Shown piece by piece: positions 17,662-26,851 of a stretch of DNA of 64,000 nt. Made by a program: the position numbers and the translations under genes. Origin of the DNA: Paenibacillus sp. FSL R5-0623 (GTDB lineage: Bacteria > Bacillota > Bacilli > Paenibacillales > Paenibacillaceae); NCBI RefSeq assembly GCF_037974265.1, contig NZ_CP150233.1:4526001-4590000 (forward strand), read 5' to 3'. The notes beneath the pieces were generated by a model, which made no database searches, was not told the DNA's origin, and saw nothing but the letters and a program-made list of their open reading frames with translations. The stretch's first letter is position 1, and every line of letters starts with the position of its first letter.

Positions 17662-19062
17662 TTAAGCGGCTTCGCTTGTTTTCTTCTCATCCTCGGACCA
17701 ACTTTGGCGTGTCATGGTACCCCATGAGTTGTTGTTTTGCATGAACTGCACATGTCCCTGCAATCTCCACAGTACGCCGAGTTGATGGTAACCCACGAAT
17801 TTCAGCGCGGAGTAGACCAGCATTTTGACCAGATCGGAGAGCTTGTTGTAACGTTTGAAAGCAATCTCCTCCAGGACAAGTGCGCCTACACTCAGCAGAT
17901 AACCACTCACGAAGTTCAGCAGTCCGAACAGAACCAGAATCGGCCATTGCGTCATATCCAAAAGCACATATCCGGCAAGAGCCAGAAGTCCGGTAATCCG
18001 GAAATATGGGTTGAGCGCTTCAAAAAGGACGTTATATGGCATGGTCACCATACCCATAACCTTATATTTCGGATTGAACAGCATCCCCCGATTCTCCAGC
18101 ATGTTCTTCAAGTTCCCACGGCCCCAGCGCTTGCGCTGACTGGACAATATCCGGTAGGAATCCGGTGCCTGCGTCCAGCACACGGCCTCAGGGCAGAAGG
18201 CAATGCGATACTTCAATTTGTTTTCCAGCATATAACGGTGAAGCTTGATGATAATGTTCATGTCTTCCCCAGGATAACCATCCCGGTATCCGCCTACGGC
18301 GATTACAGCGTCTTTGCGGAACATGCCGAAGGCACCAGAGACAATGATCAGACCGTTCATGTGACTCCACCCAATCCGTCCGCCCAGGAAGGCTTTGAGA
18401 TATTCAATCGACTGGAACATGGGCCAGATCTTGCGTGGCAGCGATACATCTTGCACTGCCCCGTTTTCAATTTTGCAGCCATTGGCGATCCTTACATCTC
18501 CACCGATGGCTACCGTCTCTTCCGGATTCTCCATATACATGCGTGCCATGCGGATCAGGGCATCCTTCTCCAGCAAAGAATCGGCATCGATGGAAGAGAT
18601 CAACGGATAATGGGACAGGTTGATCCCCGCATTGAGGGAATCGGCCTTACCGCCGTTTTCCTTGTCAATGACATACAGATCCGGGAACTCCGGGTTATGA
18701 TAGATCCCACGAATTTTCTGACAGGCGATCTTGCCCCGAATCTTCGTATTGGGTACTGGCTTCAGCCGATATTCTTCCAACAGGATATTTAGCGTGGCAT
18801 CACTGGAGCCATCATTCACAACAATGACTTCATACGTTGGATAATTCAGCGTCATCAAGCAGTTCACATTTTCAATAATCGTCAGTTCCTCGTTGTATGC
18901 CGGTACCAGCAGAGAAACGGAAGGTACCAGTTCCGAGCCTGACAATGTATTGTATTTGGAATAATGTGACCGCCGGAAGATCGTCCAGATGTTACGGAAT
19001 GATAAGGCCAGAATGGAAAAATAGAGCGTATTTACAAAAACAACATAGTAGATTGCGACCAT
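17662..19062 (-). CDS. Processive GT2 glycosyltransferase (polysaccharide synthase)
   Basis: An integral-membrane family-2 glycosyltransferase of the PgaC/NodC/hyaluronan-synthase kind: N-terminal helix, LLVPAYNEE, VVNDGSSD (UDP binding), SSIDADSLL (DxD-like), GEDMNIIIKL (general base ED) and QRKRWGRGN (QxxRW product-binding motif), then several C-terminal helices. It polymerises and exports a glycan. The ATG at 19062 has no ribosome site. The frame is open upstream to a CTG (codon 19090-19092) that lies 8 nt after GGAGG in the end of the HEAT gene and would give a fuller membrane helix (LRDLLLIYGMVAIYYVVF); a non-AUG start is possible. Confidence 0.92.
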   Translation of the reverse strand: MVAIYYVVFVNTLYFSILALSFRNIWTIFRRSHYSKYNTLSGSELVPSVSLLVPAYNEELTIIENVNCLMTLNYPTYEVIVVNDGSSDATLNILLEEYRLKPVPNTKIRGKIACQKIRGIYHNPEFPDLYVIDKENGGKADSLNAGINLSHYPLISSIDADSLLEKDALIRMARMYMENPEETVAIGGDVRIANGCKIENGAVQDVSLPRKIWPMFQSIEYLKAFLGGRIGWSHMNGLIIVSGAFGMFRKDAVIAVGGYRDGYPGEDMNIIIKLHRYMLENKLKYRIAFCPEAVCWTQAPDSYRILSSQRKRWGRGNLKNMLENRGMLFNPKYKVMGMVTMPYNVLFEALNPYFRITGLLALAGYVLLDMTQWPILVLFGLLNFVSGYLLSVGALVLEEIAFKRYNKLSDLVKMLVYSALKFVGYHQLGVLWRLQGHVQFMQNNNSWGTMTRQSWSEDEKKTSEAA

Positions 19063-19084
19063 GCCGTAGATTAATAGTAGATCC

Positions 19085-20293
19085 CTAAGCAGTGTAATCC
19101 CCTCCTACCGTAGCGACACCTGTGCGTTTCTTGCTGGTTCTGTTCTCTCGGACAGGGCCAAAATAGCGATCGTACAGCAGTCTTTTTTTGTTATGAGCAA
19201 TCATCTGCTCTACAGCTCTGTCATCGGTTCTCGTGTGCTGCATGGTGCTCTCAATCTGCTGCATCGCAATCTCGCGCTCAGCAACTGTACCTTGCACTGC
19301 AGCCTGACACAGCGCTTCGAATCCCGGTTCACCGAGCTTGCTCAGACTCTCCGCACTGTTATATCGAACTCTCCAGTCTTCATCCCGCAGTGCTTTGCGC
19401 AGCAATGGAATGCTGCCAGACGCATGCTTCGAACCGAGCGCTTGTACCACTTCGGCGCGAACTTCCGGATCGGGGTCCTGGATCAGCTTCAGAATGGTCT
19501 CATCCCGGAGCGCCGGACTTGCGCTAAGATACAGCTTCACCGCTTCGGCACGTACATCCTGATGTTCTGCGCCTACCAGTCTGTCGAGTGCAGGCATCAC
19601 TTCAGGTACAGCTTGTCCCCACATGGCAACCAGTCCGACTTTGACAAAATCAGGATTCCGGTCTTCCAGCAATTCGATTAGAATTCTACTCGTATCCAGA
19701 CTCGTCTCAAGCAGAATATCTGCTGCCAGATGGTGAATGGACTTACCTTTGGTTAACAGCAATGCGAGCATGTCTTTCAGTTCACCTTGCCGAGTCGTAC
19801 ATCTCGAGATGGACCGACCAATCATAATGGCCATCGGGCCTGGTTTCTCATCCTTCAGCAATTCCATCAAACCCGGAACAGCTTCGGGACAACGCATGCC
19901 ACCCAAGCGATAAGCTGCATCAATCTGGCGACCATAACGCAGACGGCCCAGTTCCTTCAGATCATGCTCTACGAATCCTGCTTCACGGCACAGTGCAATT
20001 AATTTGTCGCGATACTCACCCTTGAACTGGTCGATCCATTCAATCAGTCTGTCCTGAATGACTCTGCGTTCCAGTGGAGCCAGTTTGCCTGGTGGCAATT
20101 TGAGCGGACTATTCTCGGTCAAGGCTGTTTGCAGATAAGTGAAGTAGTCACGCTGCTTCAATTCATAAAACGCCGTCTTGCGTCGTTTGCCATTGTGGGA
20201 CATTTTCATGGCAAACAATACGATGACGCCTACAACAACAAGTGCGATACAGATGTACAAAAACAGATAGGCCAAAGCCAAACTTGGAAACAT
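19085..20293 (-). CDS. Membrane-anchored HEAT-repeat protein (EPS operon)
   Basis: 402 residues: one N-terminal membrane helix (LALAYLFLYICIALVVVGVIV), a basic linker, then a long alpha-solenoid of HEAT/PBS-type repeats from ~100 to ~350 (for example DPDPEVRAEVVQALGSK and DEDWRVRYNSAESLSKLG). It is a scaffold, probably cytoplasmic given the basic stretch right after the helix. The stop overlaps the region that carries the GT2 ribosome site, so both are translated together. A HEAT scaffold next to a GT2 synthase and a receiver-like protein suggests a regulatory complex; function is inferred. Confidence 0.85.
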   Translation of the reverse strand: MFPSLALAYLFLYICIALVVVGVIVLFAMKMSHNGKRRKTAFYELKQRDYFTYLQTALTENSPLKLPPGKLAPLERRVIQDRLIEWIDQFKGEYRDKLIALCREAGFVEHDLKELGRLRYGRQIDAAYRLGGMRCPEAVPGLMELLKDEKPGPMAIMIGRSISRCTTRQGELKDMLALLLTKGKSIHHLAADILLETSLDTSRILIELLEDRNPDFVKVGLVAMWGQAVPEVMPALDRLVGAEHQDVRAEAVKLYLSASPALRDETILKLIQDPDPEVRAEVVQALGSKHASGSIPLLRKALRDEDWRVRYNSAESLSKLGEPGFEALCQAAVQGTVAEREIAMQQIESTMQHTRTDDRAVEQMIAHNKKRLLYDRYFGPVRENRTSKKRTGVATVGGDYTA

Positions 20294-20319
20294 GTGAAAA
20301 GGTCCTCCTTTATACTCAT

Positions 20320-22545
20320 TTATTCGATCTGAAAACTAGGGATTTTTTCATAACTCTTCTTCATTTTTTCGTAGCTTAGCTTCAGCCGTTCACTATACTG
20401 CACCTGTTCCCAAGGCTGCCATCTATATACCGGCAATGTCTTCAGATCCAGGGTCGTCTGTTCACCCCCAGGCCAAGATACTTTCTTCGTGGCGCGGTCC
20501 GTTAACCATGGAATGAGAGTAATGCCTTCCACAGCAACTGTGGAGAACTCACGTCCATTCTTGAGCGATCCATAATCGATCGCTTGCAGCGAACTCGGAT
20601 CACCGAACCCAAGCAGCATCCAGGGAATTCGCATCTCCACCTGATTGCCGTTATACTGCCATGCCGTTAATGAATCCGTATCGGACTGACCGGGAGCCGT
20701 CGTTCCCCGTTTCAATGTTCCGACCTTTTCATTCATGAACGGATGAGCAGATCGGGTATCTGGCGGTGTCATTCTCAGGCTGACTGCCAGATTCCATGGA
20801 TGGAACGGATCTGCGGAGTCTGACTGCTGATCTGGCAGCATGTCGTATCCTTCTTTGCCGTACAAACGCTGATTAAAGTCATAATCCTTGGCAATCTCCA
20901 CCTGTGATTCTTCATCCTGCCCCAGTGTAATCACCGTCTCAAGACCATCACTGAGCGTCCCGCCCGGGAGTAACTTGTCAGGCTGACTGCCTCCAGCAAG
21001 TGTATCGGTCCCAATTCGTAGCACTGTCTTAGCCGGGTCAAACGGTTGATCCAAGGTCAGCCCAATATACAGATAGGCTTCGTCATGGGTCATCTTCATT
21101 TCCTGAATGCCGTCCACTTGGCCCTGCCAGGTCGTGACCTCTTCATCCTTCAGATCATTCCAGTCATCCAGTGATCCATCGATGGTCAACTGTTCCTGTT
21201 TACCAGGGTCCATGGCAAGCAGACCAAACATTTTCTCGTTTGTCAGCACGTTCAGCCAATATGCACGGCGATCAGCCGGGATTTCCAGTGGCATCGTGTT
21301 CCATGTTTTTTTGAACCATTCATCCTGCCACATGAACACAATCGCTCCCGAGTATCCTTCATCATAGATATCCTGCGTCAGTGACGCGTCAATATCTCCC
21401 TGCTCTACTTCGTTATGTCCACCCTGATTCCGGCCTCCCATACCCAGATGGGAAATACCAAGAGAAGAGGGTACGCCATACTCTGTAATCATTACAGGCA
21501 TATCGGAAAACTCGGCTTTCAGCTTGCGCAGATAACTTTTATACGTGTTGTACTCACCGTTCTCATCCTTGATGGTTTGGAGTGTTTTATCGATATGGAA
21601 CAGATCCGGGTAATACGGGTACACATGGTAGGCTGCAAAATAACCTCCCTGCCACGCCTCCGGCTGAATATGTCGGGCATCCACACTGACGAGATCCTCT
21701 TCATACAACGGCTCCCCGGGATGATCCAGCACATCGGTGGTTACCCAGTTGGTGAAGGTCATCGGATGTTCCCATCCATATTTCTTCTCCAGGACAGCAG
21801 TATGATCCAGCAGTTCTGCGAGCCAGTTCTCGAACGGTGACGCTTCTGGACTCGCGGAGAAATGAACTCCCTTGTACTGCGGCACGTCCGCATGTTTTGC
21901 GTTTGTGTTGTCTACCATCGCCGGGTCCCATTCCGTCCCCACATGCCAGGCCATCAGGTATTTTCCTGCATTCGTTTTGTATTTGCCGCTGGACTCTCCC
22001 TGCTTGGCAGGAATGTCCGCATCGCCATAGACAGCAGATACGGCCTTTTCAATCTCCTGCTTGAACGTCTGCTCAATATGGGTCGCATAGGCATCCTGTT
22101 TCTCAATCAGCTCTTCTTCAGGTGACCATATGCCCTGTATAAAATATAACGGTTGCTCCCGGCCGCGGTTATATTCGACTAATGCGGAGTAGAAAATCGG
22201 TTCGTGAACCGTGTATACCCGGATTACATTGGCTCCCAGATCCTCGATCTGCTGGAACCACCGCAAGTAATCCTCTTTGGTCAGCGGGAATTCTCCCGGG
22301 TAATACCCCGGTGAAGTTGCGCCCAGGTTGACACCTTTGACGAACATCTCCCTCCACGTCCCATCTGGCCCGTATTCCATGAACCGGTCTCCATCGGTCT
22401 TGAATTTCATCTCCGTGCCGTTCTCCGCTGTGTACGTAACGAGCTTGGGTTGCATATAGTGCCACCCGGCAAATATCCCACCGGTCACCACCACTGCTCC
22501 TGTCAATACCGTTAATAACCAGCGTCTTCGTCTTTGTCTGCTCAT
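20320..22545 (-). CDS. Membrane-anchored glycoside-hydrolase-like protein with C-terminal CBM9-like domain
   Basis: 741 residues, first gene of the operon. N-terminal anchor (RRRRWLLTVLTGAVVVTGGIF), then a TIM-barrel resembling clan-A glycosidases (residues ~50-440): FVKGVNLGATSPGYYPGEF, GANVIRVYTVHEP, WHVGTEWDP (acid/base position, with Thr where Asn is usual) and VMITEYGVPSS (nucleophile Glu position). From ~465 a sandwich domain begins with TIDGSLDDWNDL and has DEAYLYIGLTL, as in CBM9-like modules. It probably acts outside the membrane on the nascent polysaccharide. The exact GH family is uncertain. The upstream ribosome site is weak. Confidence 0.8.
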   Translation of the reverse strand: MSRQRRRRWLLTVLTGAVVVTGGIFAGWHYMQPKLVTYTAENGTEMKFKTDGDRFMEYGPDGTWREMFVKGVNLGATSPGYYPGEFPLTKEDYLRWFQQIEDLGANVIRVYTVHEPIFYSALVEYNRGREQPLYFIQGIWSPEEELIEKQDAYATHIEQTFKQEIEKAVSAVYGDADIPAKQGESSGKYKTNAGKYLMAWHVGTEWDPAMVDNTNAKHADVPQYKGVHFSASPEASPFENWLAELLDHTAVLEKKYGWEHPMTFTNWVTTDVLDHPGEPLYEEDLVSVDARHIQPEAWQGGYFAAYHVYPYYPDLFHIDKTLQTIKDENGEYNTYKSYLRKLKAEFSDMPVMITEYGVPSSLGISHLGMGGRNQGGHNEVEQGDIDASLTQDIYDEGYSGAIVFMWQDEWFKKTWNTMPLEIPADRRAYWLNVLTNEKMFGLLAMDPGKQEQLTIDGSLDDWNDLKDEEVTTWQGQVDGIQEMKMTHDEAYLYIGLTLDQPFDPAKTVLRIGTDTLAGGSQPDKLLPGGTLSDGLETVITLGQDEESQVEIAKDYDFNQRLYGKEGYDMLPDQQSDSADPFHPWNLAVSLRMTPPDTRSAHPFMNEKVGTLKRGTTAPGQSDTDSLTAWQYNGNQVEMRIPWMLLGFGDPSSLQAIDYGSLKNGREFSTVAVEGITLIPWLTDRATKKVSWPGGEQTTLDLKTLPVYRWQPWEQVQYSERLKLSYEKMKKSYEKIPSFQIE

Positions 22546-23255
22546 GTCTTTAGATTGCTCACCTCTCTAATATGCATCCTGCTTCAACATCGAATGGTCC
22601 AACATGAAGTTTACGAATCATTCCGCTTCGGATGTCCGCTTGGTAGAGATGTCAGCGGTGTAGTTCTCACTATAGCGCTAAGACTCTGCATTTGTAACTA
22701 GGCTGATGGAAGCAAACATGAAATGGAACATTCTGCCCATGATTCGTAAAAAAGTCCATCAACTACCACTCGGAAGCCTCTGGGATACCTCTGATTCCCA
22801 ATCACTAATATTTGCTCGAATTGCATGGATCAGATGCCTGCTGATCTTGCACTTCTGGAACCTTTATTGTTATGTGCAACGCGGGTACAGGCATCGTTTT
22901 CCGTTTGAACACATACCCCATTAAACGCGAGTCATATGTTAAAGTTGCGGACCTTTTTACAGTATTAACCATAAAGATTACAAAATTGATACTATAGTCC
23001 GATAACGCATCAGCGATATTCCGCGTCACATCAAGGTTTTCTGAAAAATGCAGAAAATCAAAAAAGGACGTCAGTCCCCCTCTATAGGACTGTGCCCATT
23101 TATAACCCTTTTACAAAAAACTGAATGAACGCCCGGTCATCACCCAGAGGTCACAGATCTCTCACATTAAATGTAAAAAAGCACATCTTATTTCCTAATT
23201 TTTGACTCTTATATAGCCTTAGAGCAATTGTGTCCAATTTGCAAAATAATTCCGG
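22546..23255. other. Intergenic region between EPS operon and SOS operon
   Basis: About 710 bp separating two divergent operons; it must hold the EPS operon promoter. I see a 6-bp hairpin CAGTCC/GGACTG (23072-23092) and A/T-rich tracts, but no supported gene and no match to the cyclic-di-GMP riboswitch pattern. Confidence 0.5.
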
Positions 23256-23284
23256 TTGCCGCATTTCGAATTGTCGGATATGCT
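23256..23284 (+). promoter_or_regulatory. Promoter of the SOS polymerase operon
   Basis: TTGCCG (23256-23261), 17-bp spacer, TATGCT (23279-23284). The LexA box starts 10 bp after the -10 element, where bound repressor would block transcription. Confidence 0.6.
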
Positions 23285-23293
23285 TATAAAACA

Positions 23294-23307
23294 AGAACAC
23301 TTGTTCC
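23294..23307 (+). promoter_or_regulatory. LexA/DinR box (SOS operator)
   Basis: The palindrome AGAACACTTGTTCC has the Gram-positive LexA half-sites GAAC-N4-GTTC (consensus CGAAC-N4-GTTCG), with only the outermost bases differing. It lies ~95 bp before the polymerase start. Confidence 0.85.
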
Positions 23308-23401
23308 ATACTGTAAATAAACTGTTAAATATCGATGTTCAAATGAAGATAATGGATGCTTAACAGAAGAGCTTAGCATCACGGATAAGGAGAGAAGTCT
23401 T

Positions 23402-24646
23402 ATGCCCCGCCAAGACAGACGTGTCATCATGCTGGCAGACTGCCAGTCATTCTATGCCAGTGTGGAGAAGTCTGCACATCCCGAATACAAGGACCGCCCC
23501 CTCGTTGTTGCGGGAGATCCGGCGCGCCGTTCGGGTATTATTCTTGCGGCCTGTCCACTCGCCAAGTCCTATGGAATTACGACAGCAGAGCGACTGGGCG
23601 AAGCGCTCGCCAAATGTCCGGATGTTGTTGTTGTTCGCCCCCGGATGGCCGAGTACATTCGGGTGTCCCTTCATATTACGCGTATCCTTCAGTCTTACAC
23701 CGATCTGGTGGAACCCTATAGTATTGACGAACAGTTTCTCGATGTCACCGGAAGCCTGGATCTGTTCGGCAGTCCTGAGACGATTGCCCGCAGCATTCAA
23801 TCGAGAGTGATGGATGAGACGGGTGTGTACATTCGAATCGGTATCAGTGATACCAAGGTCGTTAGCAAGATGGCCTGTGACCTGTACGCCAAGAAAGTTC
23901 CCGGGGGCATCTGCACGCTGCCTCGCAAAGATCTGCCTTCAACCATCTGGAAGAAGCCTGTGCGAGACATGTTCATGGTTGGTTCCCGCATGGCGCAGCA
24001 TCTCTACAAGATGGGGGTCCATACGATCGGTGATCTGGCCCAGACCCCACTATCCCGACTAAGAGAACGTTGGGGGGTGAATGGCGAGGTACTGTGGCGT
24101 ATTGCCCGTGGTATCGACGATTCTCCGGTCAAACCCGGGACATATGCTCATCAGCAGCAGGGGATCGGACATCAGATGACGCTGCCCCGGGACTATGACT
24201 CCTGGGAAGATATCAAAGTGGTACTGCTTGAACTGGCGGAACTCGTCAGTCGACGTTCCCGGGACAAATCACTCATGGGCCATGTGGTCTCGGTTGGATG
24301 TCGCGGACAGGATTATGATCGGCCAACCGGTTTCTCCCGCCAGATGAAGGTGAATGAACCCACCAACATTACGGATGAAGTATATGATGCGGCCGCAGCT
24401 CTGTTCCTGCGCCATTGGGACGGATTACCCATCCGTCGTATCAGCGTGTCACTGACCGGACTTGTACCCGATTCCGAAGTACAGCTGTCCTGGTTTGATG
24501 ACCGCGAACGCAAAAGAGAACTGGAACGTGCCACGGATGATATCAAGCGCAGGTACGGAGAAACCGCCATCATGCGGGCATCCTCCCTCTGCTCGTCCGC
24601 GCAAGCCCATGAACGTTCTCATAAAATTGGAGGTCATTATAAATGA
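23402..24646 (+). CDS. Y-family DNA polymerase, UvrX/YqjW type
   Basis: A 414-residue translesion polymerase. Catalytic residues are visible: Asp13 in LADCQSFYASVE and the SIDE motif at 107-110 (YSIDEQFLDVT). A little-finger region follows after residue ~240. The separate UvrX/YqjW branch is supported by the overlapping YolD-family partner gene. Such polymerases bypass damaged bases at a cost in mutation. Expression should be SOS-induced, through the LexA box at 23294. The stop overlaps the next start by 4 nt (ATGA). Confidence 0.93.
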   Translation: MPRQDRRVIMLADCQSFYASVEKSAHPEYKDRPLVVAGDPARRSGIILAACPLAKSYGITTAERLGEALAKCPDVVVVRPRMAEYIRVSLHITRILQSYTDLVEPYSIDEQFLDVTGSLDLFGSPETIARSIQSRVMDETGVYIRIGISDTKVVSKMACDLYAKKVPGGICTLPRKDLPSTIWKKPVRDMFMVGSRMAQHLYKMGVHTIGDLAQTPLSRLRERWGVNGEVLWRIARGIDDSPVKPGTYAHQQQGIGHQMTLPRDYDSWEDIKVVLLELAELVSRRSRDKSLMGHVVSVGCRGQDYDRPTGFSRQMKVNEPTNITDEVYDAAAALFLRHWDGLPIRRISVSLTGLVPDSEVQLSWFDDRERKRELERATDDIKRRYGETAIMRASSLCSSAQAHERSHKIGGHYK

Positions 24647-24984
24647 GTAAAAAATTGCAGCAAAACGGTATCTTCGAGTCCTCACGCATGATGCTCCCCG
24701 AACACCGGGAAGCCTATATTCTTCATCAGGAACAACTTGCTCCCCGTACCCGCCCATCCCTGGATGCCCAAGCCGCGGAAGAAATGTCCCGGTTACTCAG
24801 CAACTCGATGATGCTTGGAGATAAGGTCACTATTACGTTGTTTCACGAACATGACGATATCCGTTACACGGGGCAGGTGCTTCGGCTGGACCGTCCTGCC
24901 CGTACCCTCAGACTACTGATGGAAGATGGGTCCCGGGATATTCAGATGAACCTCATTACAGATGTGGCCCTAGCCGATGAATGA
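24643..24984 (+). CDS. YolD-family protein, partner of the Y-family polymerase
   Basis: 113 residues of the YolD-like family (PF08863): RMMLPEH near the start, then a small beta domain with VTITLFHEHDDIRYTGQVLRLD. YolD proteins nearly always follow UvrX/YqjW polymerases and are thought to act with them. The gene starts inside the polymerase stop codon, so translation is coupled. A 12-bp sequence at its end is part of an inverted repeat (24971-25176). Confidence 0.9.
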   Translation: MSKKLQQNGIFESSRMMLPEHREAYILHQEQLAPRTRPSLDAQAAEEMSRLLSNSMMLGDKVTITLFHEHDDIRYTGQVLRLDRPARTLRLLMEDGSRDIQMNLITDVALADE

Positions 24985-25176
24985 ATTAATAACTGAGGGC
25001 GTATATACCCAACCTCGATGTTGTGGATGTTCCATGATAGATGCAGCATGGTCGTTACCATGCAGGACTGTCTTCCTACACATCCTGATGAATGGCAAAA
25101 ACAGCCGACGAAACATATCCAGACCATTCACTTCGTTCAAAAGAAGCAAAATATCGGATATGTGATTCATCGGCTA
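24971..25176. repeat. 206-bp segment with perfect 12-bp inverted ends
   Basis: TAGCCGATGAAT (24971-24982) is exactly inverted at 25165-25176. An internal hairpin GCATGGT-CGTT-ACCATGC is also present. The left arm overlaps the end of the yolD-like gene. It may be a small inverted-repeat element or a convergent terminator-like structure; no gene inside. Confidence 0.45.
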
Positions 25177-25209
25177 CATATGAGGGTATGACTCTTTTCA
25201 GAAAACTTT

Positions 25210-26151
25210 TTAGAAAAAGCTCCAGTCAAATTCCTTCGACAGACGCTCGAGCAGATGCACGCCGGCAATACTGTTGCCTTTGCGATTCAGAGCCGGGCCA
25301 ACAAGACCTATGCCGAATTGTCCCGGCACAAGGGTCAATATCCCTCCGGATACTCCACTTTTGGCGGGCAATCCAACCTCGATGGCAAATTCGCCTGATG
25401 CATTATACATACCACAGGTGGTCATGAAGGTTTTGGCAATCTGAACATAGCGACGAGGGATGAGTTCTTCTCCCGTAATTGGATCTGTTCCATTATAGGC
25501 CAGAACGAGTGACATTCGAGACAGATCTGCACACGTCACTTCAATGGAGCAATGACGGAAATACACGGCAAGCACGTCTTCAACGTCATCCTTAATGACT
25601 CCGTTGTGCTTCAAAAAGTAGCCAAGTGAACGATTCATATGACCACTCTCCGATTCGGACTGAAACACCTCTTCGTTATAGCCCAGGCGATCATTGTGTG
25701 CCAGTTTGCGGAAAAACTCCAGAATGCGGCGTGATTTCTCTTCCTTACAGTCTCCTCCAACAAGCGAGGACACCGTAATTGCACCCGCATTAATCAAGGG
25801 ATTAAACGGAATACCGGGTTCGACTAGTTCAAGCTTAACCATCGAATCGTAATCGTCGCCTGTGGGTTCTTTTCCTACATTAAAGAAGACAGCTTCTTCT
25901 CCATGATCCATTAAAGCCAGAATAAGGGTAAATACTTTGGAGATACTTTGCATCGTAAATGGGACACCGCAATCCCCTGCCGATACATAGTTCCCTTCGG
26001 CGTCCATGATATGTATACCAAGCTCATCCTGAGAGGCTTTGACAAGCTCTGGAATATAAGAAGCCACCTTACCCTGCCCGGTGTGCAAACGACTGGTCTC
26101 CAGCCACTCCGGCAGCAATGCATTCAGACGTTCCATGGTTGAATTGCTCAT
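25210..26151 (-). CDS. glsA: Glutaminase A
   Basis: 313 residues, the normal length for bacterial glutaminase (L-Gln to L-Glu + NH3) of the serine-beta-lactamase-like fold. The catalytic SxxK is Ser69-Ile-Ser-Lys72 in FTMQSISKVFTL. Other family blocks are NPLINAGAI, NRSLGYFLKHNGV and SGVSGGILTLVPGQFGI. GGAGGAG precedes the ATG. It stands alone, convergent with the SOS operon; no adjacent glutamine transporter is seen. Confidence 0.96.
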   Translation of the reverse strand: MSNSTMERLNALLPEWLETSRLHTGQGKVASYIPELVKASQDELGIHIMDAEGNYVSAGDCGVPFTMQSISKVFTLILALMDHGEEAVFFNVGKEPTGDDYDSMVKLELVEPGIPFNPLINAGAITVSSLVGGDCKEEKSRRILEFFRKLAHNDRLGYNEEVFQSESESGHMNRSLGYFLKHNGVIKDDVEDVLAVYFRHCSIEVTCADLSRMSLVLAYNGTDPITGEELIPRRYVQIAKTFMTTCGMYNASGEFAIEVGLPAKSGVSGGILTLVPGQFGIGLVGPALNRKGNSIAGVHLLERLSKEFDWSFF

Positions 26152-26211
26152 ATGTCATCTCCTCCACATCTCTATATAAGAAAGCATCTGATTACCCTCA
26201 GAACAGTTCCT

Positions 26212-26694
26212 TTATTGCTTCATTTGAAGATTTAACTCCAAAATCTCACCAGGAAGACCATCGTAATCGCCTGTCCAGGTGGATACAAAGTTCTGTCTGG
26301 TCAAAATCCGGCGGGAAGCAGCGTTAGCCGGATCGATAACTGCATAGAGTGATCCAATTCCTGCGGCTTGTGCCTGGATAATCAACCGGGACGCTATAGA
26401 TGTGCCTTGGCCTTTGCCCCAATGTTCAGGCAGGATCATGTAACCTATCTCAGCCCTGGTCGGGTCCTCCTGATCTGGAATCAATTTGGCATACGCCACA
26501 CCGGCACCATCTTCACTAAATACCCGGTAATGTCCGCAAGTGGAACGCTCATTAAACTCCAGCATAGACTCGAATTGCGTTCTCGCCTCTTGCTCAGGTA
26601 CTGCACGTTCTGTAATCTGTTTCATCACTTCCATATTGGAAACCAACGCATAATAATCATCAAAATCAGGTTGTGTGTATTTAATGAACTTCAT
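26212..26694 (-). CDS. GNAT-family N-acetyltransferase
   Basis: 160 residues, RimJ/RimL-like GNAT fold. The acetyl-CoA loop is seen in ILPEHWGKGQGTSIASRLI (Q/RxxGxG/A type), followed by SLYAVIDPANAASRRILTRQNF. The substrate is unknown. The ATG at 26694 is preferred because GAGGAGG lies just upstream; the frame extends further but without a ribosome site. Confidence 0.88.
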   Translation of the reverse strand: MKFIKYTQPDFDDYYALVSNMEVMKQITERAVPEQEARTQFESMLEFNERSTCGHYRVFSEDGAGVAYAKLIPDQEDPTRAEIGYMILPEHWGKGQGTSIASRLIIQAQAAGIGSLYAVIDPANAASRRILTRQNFVSTWTGDYDGLPGEILELNLQMKQ

Positions 26695-26851
26695 GATATG
26701 CCTCCTCTGGGGTACATAACTTATCTTGGTCTTGTTGAATTCACCTAGAGTATAACAGATGCGAATGATGGAATGCACACAAGGCAACACGCTTGCAAGC
26801 AGCCAGATGATCCGATAGGCCAACAAGTCAGCAATCTGACCACTGTAGGTA

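Noticed and set aside
22706..22924. 72-codon plus-strand frame in the EPS/SOS intergenic region
   Set aside because: No ribosome site and unusual Trp/Cys content; looks like chance.
22546..23255. Possible c-di-GMP riboswitch ahead of the EPS operon
   Set aside because: I compared the minus strand with the GEMM-type conserved blocks and saw no match.
24977..25165. 62-codon plus-strand frame after the yolD-like gene
   Set aside because: No ribosome site, Cys/Arg-rich random composition, and it lies inside the inverted-repeat segment.
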